Shown piece after piece: positions 23,524 to 35,267 of a DNA stretch of 64,000 nt. The translations under genes were made by a program, and so were the position numbers. The stretch covers positions 10,602,590 to 10,666,589 of the forward strand of contig JAVTVX010000011.1 of NCBI GenBank assembly GCA_033439265.1. The letters are read 5' to 3'. This stretch comes from Dillenia suffruticosa. Taxonomy: Eukaryota; Streptophyta; Magnoliopsida; Dilleniales; Dilleniaceae. The stretch's first letter is position 1. Every line of letters begins with the position of its first letter. The notes under the pieces are model-generated. The model searched no databases. It was not told where the DNA came from and worked only from the letters and a program-made list of their open reading frames with translations.

Positions 23524-24030
23524 ATTTCATCCCATAGTTCAAAAAAAAAAAAAACTTATGTGAGATTTGTTGAAAATATTTGGATGAAATTATCTGATGG
23601 GAATGTGATTTTGTTTGAATTAGAAATTTTGAGAGGTTTGAGGGAGAAGAGTTTTTGAAGGGAATGAGAAGTTTAGATATTTTCTAAAGAGGGAGGGTTT
23701 ATAGTATATGTATTTTGTTTATCGCGAAACAAAAATTTCAAAATCTGGCATTTTTTCCCGCTTTTTCACCTTTTAGTTTTTGAAATTTTGATTATCATAT
23801 GCTTTTTACCCTCTTTTTATCATTGTTTTTATTTTACAATATTTTTACCTCTATTACTATATAATTACGTCAAGTATTAGTAAATATTACTATTATATTA
23901 CTATATGTTAGTATATTTCTTATTTTATTATTATTACTATATTGTCACATAATTTTAATTACATAAAATTTTATATTTAGATCATTTGATCAGATTATAT
24001 TATTTAAAATAATAATATTAATTATATCAT

Positions 24031-26447
24031 TGTAACACCGACATTGCGGTGTTCGTAATAGTGTACTATTCTCGAAAAATATATATAAATAATAATAATA
24101 ATAAGAGTAAAAAAAAAACAAAAAAACACAATAGAGGAGTGCTGCGTTTTGAGCCAAAACACAGCACTCCTCCCACCCAAATCAGATTAGGGCTTTTAGC
24201 CCTAATCTCTCTCTCACTCTCTCTTTCTCCCTCTCGCAATCGCTGTCTCTCTCTCTCGTTCTCTCTCTCTCTCTCTCTCCGGCTTCGCCACCCTCCGTCG
24301 CTTTCTCCACCGTTGCTCCTCCTTCTCGCGCAAGCGCGCCACAGCTCGCGACCTTCCACCAGCACGCCACAGTGCAAGTGCAAGTGCGCGACCGTGCGAG
24401 CGTACCACAGCGCGCCTGCTCGCTAGCGCGCGCCAGCCCGCGAGCCCACTGCGGCCCGCTAGCCAGCTGACTCGCGAGCCCACGAACCTCTGCTAAGGTA
24501 ACTGACTTAGGGTTTTGATTCTAATCTAAGTGTTTATAACCTAACTAATAAATCTTGTCTTGATAGGGAGTATTGCAGATTTTGAAGTGATCGAGAAGAC
24601 ATTCGGACGAAAATCTGCGTTCCAAGAAAAGCCCTAGGTGAGAGAAATACAATCTTTTCAATATTTGAAATAAATTTTATCAAATTTAGGTTAAAATTAG
24701 AATCAGAAGCTATATATATACTCTGAAATATGTTAAATTCGAGGAAAATTAGAAAAAAATGAGAAATTTTGGAAATTTGATTATTGGTGAGCCAAATGAT
24801 TCAAAATTGATGAAATTGGAATCTAGATAGGAGATTGTGTAAATTAAGGTTGTATTAAATTGGAAAGAAAAATTAAAAATCCCTTATTAGGCTTTTATTT
24901 GATATTAAATTATGATGATTTGATTAGAGAAATCTTTTGGGAGACTCGAGGGGTTAGATTAGATTTGTTTTAAAAATAGGGAGTGACCACCCTTCCTAAA
25001 AATGTGAATGAGACCCTAATCTCTTGCATAAAATAGTGAACTTGTTTTTCTGTCATATTTTTAATAAAACATACTTTTGATATGCATTGACTTAACGTGT
25101 GGTATTAAATATCAAGATTTGTTTTGTGACATTTGGAGTGTCGTAAATTTGTGCTTCTAATGACTATGCATCCATGGTTTGAAATGAATCAATGTCGTGC
25201 TATTATTTGAGAACTATAATGTTTTTTACTCTACTATTGCATTGACATGTTGATTTAAAATGATTTGATAAAATGTATCAGCACACGAATTTGAAATATT
25301 TTGATAAACTATGCGGGTTGGATGCCTGGTAGTTATGTGATGTTTGCGAAATGATTGGTGATTGTGCATGATTAATGGCTATAGTCATTTCTCTCACAGC
25401 GCGACCCGACTGGGCAATGTGGATGAGGGTTGGATTATATTTGGCAGGAGAGACAGACGTGTCTCCCTCTACGGTAGGTCGGGCTATATCCGGTTGCACC
25501 CCGGTGGAGCACAACCCAACGCCAAGGAAGGGGGTATGTTTTGAAACATGATAGAAAAACCCTTGGCGAGCTTTTGTCTGGGTTTCGGCCAATCTGAGAT
25601 GGAAGTGTTTTCGATGGGACTCCAGAATTTTTTGAAAAAGATGTTTAATACGGATGCATATATGTATGATATCATGTGATTTATTAAATGAGTTCATATT
25701 TCGGCACATATTATGTTTCGTTACAAATTATGAATTTTTGCTTATGAAAAATATTATTTGACTCTCCAATAGTTCACCCACACTATTTATACTTGATATT
25801 AACCCCCTCACTCACTGGGTATCTTCCATGATATTCACCCCTCTCTTCTTCTTTCTCAGATAGGATTATTGTGATAGAGCTATGTTACAGGTTCTAAAAG
25901 TTTTTGATAGTTTCGGTGGATTTGGTATTTACTACGGTAAGCTCTAAGTTAAATTTGAAAGATGAGTTTCTTACTTTATTTTGATCCTGCGAGCTCTTGA
26001 TATTGAGATCCGTAGTTGGCCGTGTATATATTTATGGGATGACTGTATGAATAATAGACATTTATTCGTGAAACTCTCATGTAAACTCATTTTATTTGCA
26101 TTGAGGCACTTGTAAATATTTGAAATGTTAACTTGGGAAATTTGTTGTACATTTTATAAAAATATTTAGGACCACTCGGTGTGGTGGCTGCTCATATTCT
26201 AGTTGGGCATGATAGTAGAGGTTTGTGGCTAGAATTGCTAGAAATTTTATAGTCTTGCGTTGTCTTGGATGTTTGCGGTGGGATTTGTTGATTTTGGAGA
26301 GATCAGGATGATCATTTGTTTATTTGATAGGTTGATTTTGAATATATAGATTAAATTGTACATGGGAGACCTTCGATTTTCTGTAAAAATACACCAGGCA
26401 TCTAGGGTAACGAGCGGTTGCTCACGAACCCGGTTTGGGGCGTGACA
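24031..26447 (+). mobile_element. Solo LTR A (2417 bp)
   Basis: Starts TGTAACACCGACATTGCGG and ends GGGGCGTGACA. It aligns with 31412-34791 at both ends and through most of its length. The flanks ATCAT (24026-24030) and ATTAT (26448-26452) fit a 5-bp target duplication with one mismatch. No gag or pol adjoins, so it is a solo LTR left by LTR-LTR recombination. It contains a (CT)n tract (about 24205-24285), a GC-rich segment (24290-24490) and a conserved block, GACTTAGGGTTTTG, just after it. Confidence 0.8.
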
Positions 26448-26460
26448 ATTATCATGTGGG

Positions 26461-26740
26461 TTACGTGGGCTTCGAAGTACGGGCAGCGCGCCTGCATGGT
26501 ATAGCCGCTCGGCCCCCGTGGTATAGCCGCGCAGGCATACTCATGCATGCTCTCTTTCTTGTGCGGTACTGCCGTGCAACCCCCACGGCATAGCCGCGTA
26601 AGCGTGCGCATGCATGCTCTCTTGCTTGTGCGGTACTGCTGTGTGAGCCCCCGTGGTATAGCCGCGCAGGCATGTGCACGCATGTTCTCTTGCTTGCGTG
26701 GTATAACCGTGCGGCTCCCCTGTACAGCCGCAACGTCTTT
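26461..26740. repeat. GC-rich minisatellite, 68-bp period
   Basis: AGCCGCG recurs with its GCCGCG at 26525, 26593 and 26661, exactly 68 bp apart; a variant follows 66 bp later. Each unit contains GCATGCATGCTCTCTTGCTTG or a close form. The array lies just right of solo LTR A, in AT-rich DNA. All three minus-strand frames are open because 68 is not a multiple of three. Confidence 0.85.
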
Positions 26741-27429
26741 TTTGTTGTTTTGTTTTCTTTCTATCACTCTCCTTTTTCTTTTTTTTTTTTTCCATTTTCT
26801 TATCTCACTACACCTTTCTTCTTTTTTCCTTTATCTCATCTTCACTCTATTTTTTTCTTCTTTTTTCCTTTTCTTTTTCTCTCTATTGTAACCTAAACTT
26901 TTTCTGAATAAACTTTTTTTCTTAACAAACGTTACAAATTACAAATTATAACTTACAATTTATAATTATTCATCAGCTACTAAGTTCTACCTTTCTTCCC
27001 CCTCTTTGGCGCCAAACCTCCTCTCTTCCTCCTCTTTGGCACTAACGTCAACCCTCCTCCTCTTTGGTGCTATTTCTTCGCGCTAACAAAATTGGCACTA
27101 AAAAGTTTGGCGCCGGTATTTTCTTTGATTTAGATTTAGGGCACCATTAATCAAATTAGCAACTAAAAAATCTTTCCTAGGTAACTCCGGTATTAATTGT
27201 AATTTTGCTAAATAAAGTTAACTTAGTAAATAATAAAAAAAGTATAAATAAAATATAGAGTAGTAAGACAAAGTTAAAGATTTGAGGAGAGAGATTGAAT
27301 GTGAATATAGGTTATCCCGTAATTTGGTATGGTAACTTCATTCGCGTCGTTAATAGTTGTTATCATAATAAGTTCATAAGTTCATGTAATTTGCTAAACA
27401 TGCATATGTTAACTCTACTAAGTTCGTTC
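26741..27429. other. T-rich and AT-rich non-coding DNA
   Basis: T/C-rich run at 26750-26890, then GGCGCCAAA/GGCACTAA words repeated at 27005-27110 (GGCGCCAAAC, TTGGCACTAA, GGTGCTA, GGCGCCGG). No coding sequence. Confidence 0.5.
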
Positions 27430-27700
27430 TTATCATGTAAGTTTGCGGAAAGTGTTATCATGCATGATAAGATCGCAAATTATTTTGTGATAAGTGTTAT
27501 CATGCATGGTAAATATTATCATGGTAAGTATTATCATACAACAGATAAGTATTATCATACATGATAAGCTCGCAAATTATTTTGTGGTAAGTGTTATCAT
27601 GTATGGTAGGTATTATCATGGTAAGTGTTATCATACAACAGATAAGTGTTATCATGCATGGTAAGTGTTATCATGATAAGTGTTATCATACAACTATTAC
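27430..27700. repeat. Palindrome-rich tandem repeat, ~97-bp period
   Basis: The word CGCAAATTATTTTGTG recurs at about 27474 and 27571 (period 97). It is surrounded by many copies of AAGTGTTATCATGCATG. TTATCATGCATGATAA near 27455 is a perfect 16-bp palindrome. The density of TTATCATR suggests an internal repeat array of the CACTA-like element. Confidence 0.75.
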
Positions 27701-29384
27701 ATTTTATCATTTTTTATTTCCATTATAGTTTTAATTTTTTTCTAATTTTTTGTTTTAGTCATAAATTTAATGCAACATTTTCAAAATCCATCAATTTATT
27801 CTTTTGCGCTTTTTTTCCCGCCTTCTTAATTTCTCATTTTTTTATACTAGCGTTTTTTTTCCTGCATCAGCTTTTTAATATTTTTAATCAATACCGTTAT
27901 AATCTTTCCAGTTGAAAAAATCACTTACTACATTTCATTTCATTTCATATAACTTTTACTACTTATTACCTTACTATTACTACATTTACTATATAACGCA
28001 TGTCTGTATGGTCCTTACCATGAACTCTGTTATGTTAATTATATTCATTTGATTAATCACATAACAATTCAATAAAAATTTATTAATATTATTAATTTAA
28101 ATAGTATAAAATTAATAATATTATCAATTTATATGAAATTAGCAATTTATATAATATGGTATTATAATTTTGAAAATTCATTGACCAATTATCAGATAAT
28201 ATAGTGTTACAATTTGAAATTAGTAATTATTTGATATTAGTAATAGAACATGATTATTGAAATTAGTAAATAGTATTATTTAGTAATATTAATATTGATA
28301 ATTAATTAAGTTGTATAGGATAATAATATTAAATTATAGTAATATAATGTTAATCAAATAAAATTGATAATCATAATTATAATAAATTTATAAATTTATA
28401 TTATGAAATAATATAACTTATTGCCATTTGTTAGTTGATATACATTTATTACTGTGTTACCATGGTTACCATTTTTTTTTATCATTTTTGGTTAAAAAAC
28501 ACTTGTTACCACTTTTAACCACTTGTGACCATATTATATTATACAAATTTTATATAATTATTGCTTTACTAGTTGTTACATCAATTTATTATTTGTTAGT
28601 ATAATAATAAAAGTATATTTGTTATAAATCACTTATTACTATTTCTTATTATTGTTACCGGAAAAAAAATCATTGTTACTAAAAAGTACTTGTTACCATT
28701 TGTTACCACTTGTACCAAGAGGAAATATTTATTATTACTATTTCTTACCACTTGTTACCATTTGTTACAATGCTATATTATACAAATTTTATATAATTAT
28801 TGATTTACCACTTATCACATTGGACCAATCCTTGTTACCATTTATTCTTGTTATACACAATATCATTTTAACGTTTCAATTTTAATATTTCAACGAGAAC
28901 TGCATAGTAATATTTACTATTAAGCTAACTACAATAGTCAAATTAATAGATAATAACAAATTAAACTCCATATTTTCGTTAAAAATTTTTGGTTTCAAAT
29001 ATTCGAGAGATGTGAGGGAGAAGAGTTTTTGAAGGAAATGACAAGTTTCGATATTTGTGGAGGGAGGAAGGGTTTGTAGTATATATATTTGATTTAGCGC
29101 CGAATAAATTTTGGTGTATAATATATATAATTTGTTTAGCGCCAAATAAAATTTTCAAAACCCGTCATTTTACCCCATTTATCAAATTTTAGTTTTTGAA
29201 TTTTTTGTTGTTTACTTCTCTTTAAAACATTGACTTTGATGTATTAATATATAACTCCAAAAGTAGTAATAAGTATTACTACCATGTTACTAGATCGGGC
29301 ATCTGTGAAATAGTAATAAGTATTACTATAATGTTACTAGATCGGACGTGAAGTAGTAGTAAGTATTACTACCATTTTACTAGA
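27701..29384. other. AT-rich interior with TTGTTACCA repeats
   Basis: From 28440 to 28860 TTGTTACCATTT/TTGTTACCACTT words recur many times, as do TACAAATTTTATATAATTATTG blocks (28543 and 28785). A segment at 28990-29160 resembles 23620-23760 (GAGGGAGAAGAGTTTTTGAAGG), a dispersed repeat within the same element. No gene. Confidence 0.6.
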
Positions 29385-29795
29385 TTAGGCGCATGTCTGC
29401 GTGGCACAACTGTTGGTAGAGTCGCCAGGCAAGCGCGCCTTCAAATGCCTATGCGCGGCACAACCGGCGGTTGAGCCGCCCAGGCAAGCGTGCGCAAATG
29501 CCTGCGCCTGGCACAATCGGTAGCTGAGCCACCTAGGCAAGCGTGTACGCAAATGCCTGCACAGCATAACCGGCGGTTGAGCCGCCCAGGCAAGAGCGCA
29601 TGCAAATGCTTACGCCCTGCACAATCGGAGGCTGAGCTGCCTAGGTAAGCGCGCGCGCCAATGCCTTCGCGGCACAACCGGCGGCTGAGTCGCCTAGACA
29701 AGAGCGTGCACAAATGCCTACGCGCGACACAACAGACGGATGAGCCGCCTAGGCAAGCACCCTCAAATGCCCTCACGGCACAATCGACGGCTCAA
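29385..29795. repeat. GC-rich minisatellite, ~53-bp period, eight units
   Basis: GGCACAAC or a close form occurs at 29403, 29457, 29510, 29563, 29619, 29671, 29725 and 29777, spacing 52-56 bp. Each unit contains GAGCCGCC-AGGCAAG and CAAATGCC words. It lies between AT-rich stretches. The minus-strand ORF across it (111 residues) is a repeat artefact. Confidence 0.88.
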
Positions 29796-31411
29796 CCGGT
29801 ACTTTATTTTAAAATAATAATTTTATTATTTTAAATAACAAAACATTTATATTATTAATATAATTATATGAAAATTTAAATTATATTACTAAATTTGTTA
29901 TATAAAATTATGAAATTATGTTACTATATTTGCTATATACAATCATTAAATATATTAAATTTATAATTTATATTACATAATGTCATAATATATTTTATTA
30001 TATTTTTTACGAATATATAGTTTTAAATAAAATCATATATTTCAAAAAGTCATATGGTTTTATGTTATTATTACTCTGTTTTTATGTTATTATTACTCTG
30101 TGAAGAAATAGTAATAGTAAGTATTACTACCATATTACTAGATCAGACACATGTCTGTGCGACACAACCCCGAGCAGAGCCTCTAGGTAAGAACGCCCGC
30201 AAATGCCCTTGCTGTACAACCGACTCAACTCGCATAGGCGCAAGCACGCGGACCGTGCAGGAAAATTGCAAATTGCCAGCCTTTTTTTTTGTTGCAAAAG
30301 ATTATTGCTAAGGGGTTTTGAACCCAAGCTGTGAGGGGTTCTAAAAGCCAAGCTTTATGCCATTATGCCAAAGTACCCAGAATGAGCATTTAGTTTTTTT
30401 TTTTTATTTATTTCTTCATATCTACTTTTATTATTATTATTATCATCATCATCATCATCTCACTCTCACATTTTTTTCTCACCTTTTCTTTTTCTTCACT
30501 TTGGGTCAATTTTTTTTTTGTTTTGTTTTGTATTCATGATATATTTGGTGAAAATACAAATAATAAGCGAATTATAATACATGAATTTTGACTTATTAAT
30601 ATAATTTAAATTGATAATTAATTAACTTATATAACATCTCTACTAATATTATATTATTGATAATTACATTATTTAAATTAATATTGATAATTATAATTTT
30701 ATATCATGATATTAAGTCTCCACTCATCCACTCATTATTCAAAATCCGCTCTTTTTTTTCACCTTTTTCCCGCCTTTTTTCATTATCTTCTTAATTCTTC
30801 ACAATTTTTTTTTTACTTACGTCTTTTTTTCCCGCATTTTTTTCATTAACCATGTTCTTAATTTCTCATTGTTTTTTTTTTTATATTTTTAATCAATACC
30901 ACCGTCTTATATTTTATTTTATTTCATGTAATTTTTACTATCTATTACCGTACTATTATTATATTTACTACATAATGCATGCCTACATTGTTCTCACCAC
31001 GAACACTGTGCTCTGCTAATTATGTCCATTAATCACATGACAATAACATATACTAACAGTTACTATATAACCACAATAAAATATAATAACATTTACTATA
31101 AAATAATAACATTTATTATTATAATAACAGATGTAAAAATAAGTAAATTTATTTGTCTCAATGATAAAAGAATAGTAATATTTACTATTAAACTAACCAT
31201 AATAGTCAAATTAATAGATAATAACTTATAGTAATATTTACTATATAACCATAATAAAATATAGTAATATTTACTATAAAATATAACATTTACTAACATA
31301 TATACCCGACAAACTGTTTCCGACAAACTGTTTCCAACACCCTTCTAAATGTCAATTTACATATCCTATATTTATCATACCTTAAATATCTTATACTTAC
31401 CATACTTACCG
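29796..31411. other. AT-rich interior with a small GC-rich repeat remnant
   Basis: Long AT-rich stretches. At 30145-30260 a partial GC-rich unit resembles the array at 29.4 kb (ACATGTCTGTGCGACACAAC). Microsatellite TTA/ATC at 30429-30460. Many AGTAATATTTACTAT words at 31170-31280. No gene. Confidence 0.55.
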
Positions 31412-34400
31412 TGTAACACCGACACTGTGGTGTCCGTAGAAGAGTACCATTTTCAAAAAATATATATATATAAAATGAGATAAAATTTGATTTTTTTGAT
31501 TTTGGAGTATTTAAATTAAATTTTTGGTATATTTTAATTTGCCGAATCGGCAAATCGAAGTAAACTCCATTTTTATGAAATTCGCATTTCCAACGAAATA
31601 TGGGTGTGGAAATATATATACATAAATGTATATATAGTTATTTATTTAGTTAAAAAAAAAAGAAGAAAATGGAGACATAGCGTTTTAGGGCAAAACACTG
31701 CGTCCCCAAAGTGATTTGGGGATTAGGGTTTCAACCCTAATCCCTCTCCCTCTCCCTCTCCCCCTCTCTCTCTCTCTCTTTCCCCGACTTTTCCTCTTTC
31801 GCGGCTGTTCATCTTCCTCCGTCACAGTCGATCGTCTTCCTCCATCGCATGCCACCGCCACCTTCTCCCTCACTGTCCCTCTCTATTTCGTTCTCTCTCT
31901 CTTCGGCTTCGCCCAAATCCGTCGCCTCGCCTTCCTCCGCCGCGAACCACAATCGATCCCACCCTTCTGCCATCGTCGCCGTTCGCCTCAGCTGCTCTTT
32001 CTTCCCGCGAGCACCGCACGCCACCGCTCGTGATTGTCGCTGCCTCCCACAAGCGTGCGCTTTTGCACGCGATCGAGCCACAGTGTACCTCCGCCCGGGA
32101 GCAGGACCCAGGCCATGAGCGCGAGCCAGGCTGCGAGCAGGACCCACCCCGCGAGCGCGAGCCAGGCCGCGAGCAGGACCGAGCCCGCGAGCGTTCCTCA
32201 GTGCACGAGCGCGCCTCAACGCACCAGCGCACGAGCCCACAAGCCACTGCAGCCCGCGAGCCATTGTCAGCCCGCAGGCCCGCCAGCCTGCAGGCCCATC
32301 AGCCCATAGGCCTGCTAGCCTGCTAGCCCGCTAGCCCGCTAGCCCGCTGGCCCGCAGACCCGTGAGCCCGTTAGCCCACAGACCAGCGAGCCCGCTAGCC
32401 GAAACCCATTGGCCCACTGACCCGCGAACCCACGAGCCTGCGACGGCCCACAATGGCCCGTGAGCTCGTGACAGCTCACGAACCTCTACGCAGGTAACTG
32501 ATTTAGGGTTTTGCTTCCGATCTAAGTGTTTGAACCTAACTAATAAACCCTATTTTGATTGATAGCATTTCAGATCTTGGAGTGATCGAGGAGACATTTG
32601 AACAAAGGTCTGTGATCCGAGAAAAACCCTAAGTGAGTGATTTCGGACCCATTCGATTTGGTTATCGAATTTAGGATACATTATATGCGGTTCATTAAGT
32701 GAAGTGTACGAATTTATATGAAATGAAATTGTTCAGGATGATAGAATCAAATTAAAATGATTTGAATAGTTTCTCTTGTAGTTTAAATTAACCTATGCAT
32801 GAAAATAGTCAGAAATTGGGATTTGAGTTCAAGGGTTGATGTAGCCTTTCTCATTATAAATTGTTCTGCGTATAGACAATTTAAATACGATATCCGTGTT
32901 ATGAAAATAGACTCATATACATTGAAAATGATATATGGCTTGAAACATTTGGATGGGAATCGAAAAGTGTATGATTTTTAAAAAATTTTCCATCTTATAG
33001 GAAACTTATTTATTTTAAACCTTATTTCAGATCTTGAGTGGTTTTAGGGTTGAATTTAACTTGGTTTAAAGGTATGTTAATTGTTTATAAATGAAATGCA
33101 ACTGATGACATTAGATTGTATTCATAAATTGAAAAGTTAAGGTTTGTACAAAATTAGGGAAAATAGATAAACCCTATAATACTTGAAAATTTGATATTAA
33201 CTTGTGATGATCTGATTAGGTTGATCTTTTTGGAGACTCGAGGAGTCAGATTGGATTGTTTTGAAAATAGAGAGTGACCACCCTCCCTAGAACGGTGAGT
33301 GGGATTTTGACATCTTCTATTGATTGACAAATCATATTTTACCGATTTTCAAACGACATGATTTCTATACATGTGAAAACTAAATTTTTGGATTTTGATA
33401 GACATATTTTTGTGACCATTGGAGTGTCCCAACTGTTGATTTTATTGATCTGCATCCATGAGTTTGATAACTGATATTGTGCCAACTTTTTGACATATTG
33501 ACATGTTTTAATACTTCTACTATATTGATACGTAGTTTTAAATGTATTTACATATACTATTTGGGCTATACGCCTGGCCGAAATTATATTACGATGCATG
33601 TGGCTATATGCTCGGCCGATATGATGATGTGATGCATAGGGCTACGTGCCCGGCCGACTTGGTGATATGGTGATATGCTTCCTATAGCATTCCGTAGCTA
33701 CGAAGGACATTTGGTGGAGGCACCCCTTTGTGCCGGATACGCTTCGGCTGGAGGTATCTGCCAGATCGTCATATGTATGGGTGTCCCAGGTTGACTCTCA
33801 TCGGGGAGGACGTGAGTTTACCTCTGTTAAGCACTGGCGGGATACCAAACACAGCCGACTATATATATATATATCATTATTATTATTTACAGACTAGTTG
33901 GAGTAGTCTGTGGCCATTATTTGATATTTGCATAGTGAAAACCCCCAATGCGCCCGTCCTTGGTCTAGGTAGACTATTGCCGGGGTTTTTTGTTCGGCCG
34001 GCTCTACATTTGTGACTTGATACATGGATGGATGCATATGTTATTTTCTGATGTGTGCCTTGAGATATGTTTTATTCTGAAACAACACGTTATTTTCGCA
34101 CACTCGATATTTTGTTACATGCTTTGACACTCCAAAATTCACCATTGATATTGATAGTATGATATCAATCCACTCACTTGTTGAGTATCCTTCCATAGAT
34201 GCTCACCCCTCACTTTCTCCCCACAGGATTAGTCTTGGACTGAAAAAGAATTATTGTATTTTTGTGACATGGACTTGATAGTACCGGGCTTGGGTATGGA
34301 TGTTACCATATCTTCCGCATGATTATTAGAGATTTTAGTTTGATAGATGTACTCATTTATTTATGTTTGGGATGACTATATAATTTATGTATATTTATTT

Positions 34401-34791
34401 GTGAAACTCTCATAATTTATTTGCATTGAGGCGATTGTACATATTTAAATGTCACTTGAGAAAATTATTATATATTATGTAAAATTTTATGTCCGCTCGG
34501 TGTGGTGGCTGCTCATGCTCTAGTTGGGTATGACAGTAGAGGTCTGTGATTAGGTCTGCTAGAAATTTTTATAGTCTTGCGTTGTTCTGAATGTTGACTG
34601 TGACATTGGTTGATTTTGGAGAGGTCGGGATAGCCATTTATTTATTTTACAGGATGATGTTGATATACAGGTCAAAATTATACTTGGGAGACCTTCAAAA
34701 TATGGGGAGATTCTGTCCGATTTTCTGTAAAAATATAGCCGGTATCCAGGGCAACGGGCAGCTGTTCATGACCCTGGTTCGGGGTGTGACA
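31412..34791 (+). mobile_element. Solo LTR B (3380 bp)
   Basis: Starts TGTAACACCGACACTGTGG and ends GGGGTGTGACA; same family as LTR A. The flanks TACCG (31407-31411) and TACCA (34792-34796) fit a 5-bp target duplication with one mismatch. It is about 960 bp longer than LTR A, mainly through an expanded GC-rich repeat (32080-32470). Because its flanks differ from those of LTR A, the two are separate insertions. Confidence 0.8.
32080..32470. repeat. GC-rich short tandem repeats inside solo LTR B
   Basis: Repeated GCGAGCCAGGC/GCGAGCAGGACC units are followed by AGCCCGCTAGCCCGCTAGC runs of 8-9 bp period. LTR A has only a short version of this segment. ORFs of 98-151 residues crossing it on both strands are artefacts. 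Confidence 0.8.
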
Positions 34792-34796
34792 TACCA

Positions 34797-35267
34797 CAAC
34801 TTACCATATCCTACAGTTATCTACCTTACATCTATACACTTCCTATACCTTACATTTCCTACACTTATCAGTATTTACCATATCTTTTTACAATTACTAT
34901 TTCTTACTATACCTATTCACCCATCATCACAACACGGTTGTACATATAGCATTGTCTATATAAACATTTTTCAAAATCGTGACTACAAAACCTATATTTT
35001 ACGATTACAACTTATGGCCGTAAGGATAGGGGTATGTAAATTCAGACGTTCTTATATCCGTAAATATAGAGTGTTGTTTATACAAACGTTATGCTACCTT
35101 TACCCACGCTTCAAATTGTTTTATCGACGAGCATTTTAAAACTGTCGAAAAATCTATACTATTTTCGACTGTTTCAACCATAACTGTCTGTATACATTCA
35201 AAAAACCGTCACTAATACTTACCGACGATAAACGTTACCGTCGGTATAATACTTTTATTTTGTAGTG
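34797..35267. repeat. Right subterminal region of the large CACTA-like element
   Basis: Many CTTACCATATC/CTACACTTATC words are followed by TTACCGACGATAAACGTTACCGTCGG repeat forms (core ACCGACG/CCGTCGG) before the TGTAGTG end at 35261-35267. This matches CACTA subterminal organisation. Confidence 0.7.

Larger units (their letters stand above)
21741..35267. mobile_element. Large CACTA-like element, 13.5 kb, TSD AAA, with two nested solo LTRs
   Basis: The element interrupts the Tekay integrase between the GDKVF region and its C-terminal tail. The right end read inward is CACTACAAAATAAAAG. The left end is TACAACAACGG, which differs at two positions from CACTACAACGG, the intact version seen at 4435. 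AAA lies at 21738-21740 and 35268-35270. Both ends carry dense subterminal repeats. Inside I find AT-rich repeats, GC-rich minisatellites, a possible decayed coding exon and two solo LTRs of one retroelement family, but no recognisable transposase. Without the LTRs it would be about 7.7 kb. Confidence 0.78.

Noticed and set aside
24049-24483. Four overlapping ORFs on both strands
   Set aside because: They come from the CT-rich and GC-rich parts of solo LTR A.
26402-26795. Overlapping minus-strand ORFs of 84-121 residues rich in Arg, Cys, His
   Set aside because: They cross the 68-bp minisatellite. All three frames are open because the period is not a multiple of three, so this is a repeat artefact.
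27430-27700. CRISPR-like or origin-like palindromic repeats
   Set aside because: No spacer-repeat regularity, and the context is the interior of a eukaryotic DNA transposon.
29385-29776. 111-residue minus-strand ORF with repeated HACLGGS-type units
   Set aside because: Direct translation of the 53-bp minisatellite; no start context or partner exon.
31809-32326. ORFs of 91-151 residues on both strands
   Set aside because: They lie in the GC-rich tandem repeats of solo LTR B and read as Ala/Arg-rich repeats on both strands.
24031-34791. LTR A and LTR B as the two LTRs of one 10.8-kb element
   Set aside because: Flanking duplications differ, no PBS follows LTR A, and the DNA between holds no gag or pol, only CACTA-type repeats.
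34591-35139. 182-residue plus-strand ORF, the second longest in the window
   Set aside because: It starts in solo LTR B and runs across its end into CACTA subterminal repeats; no known motif, so not a gene.
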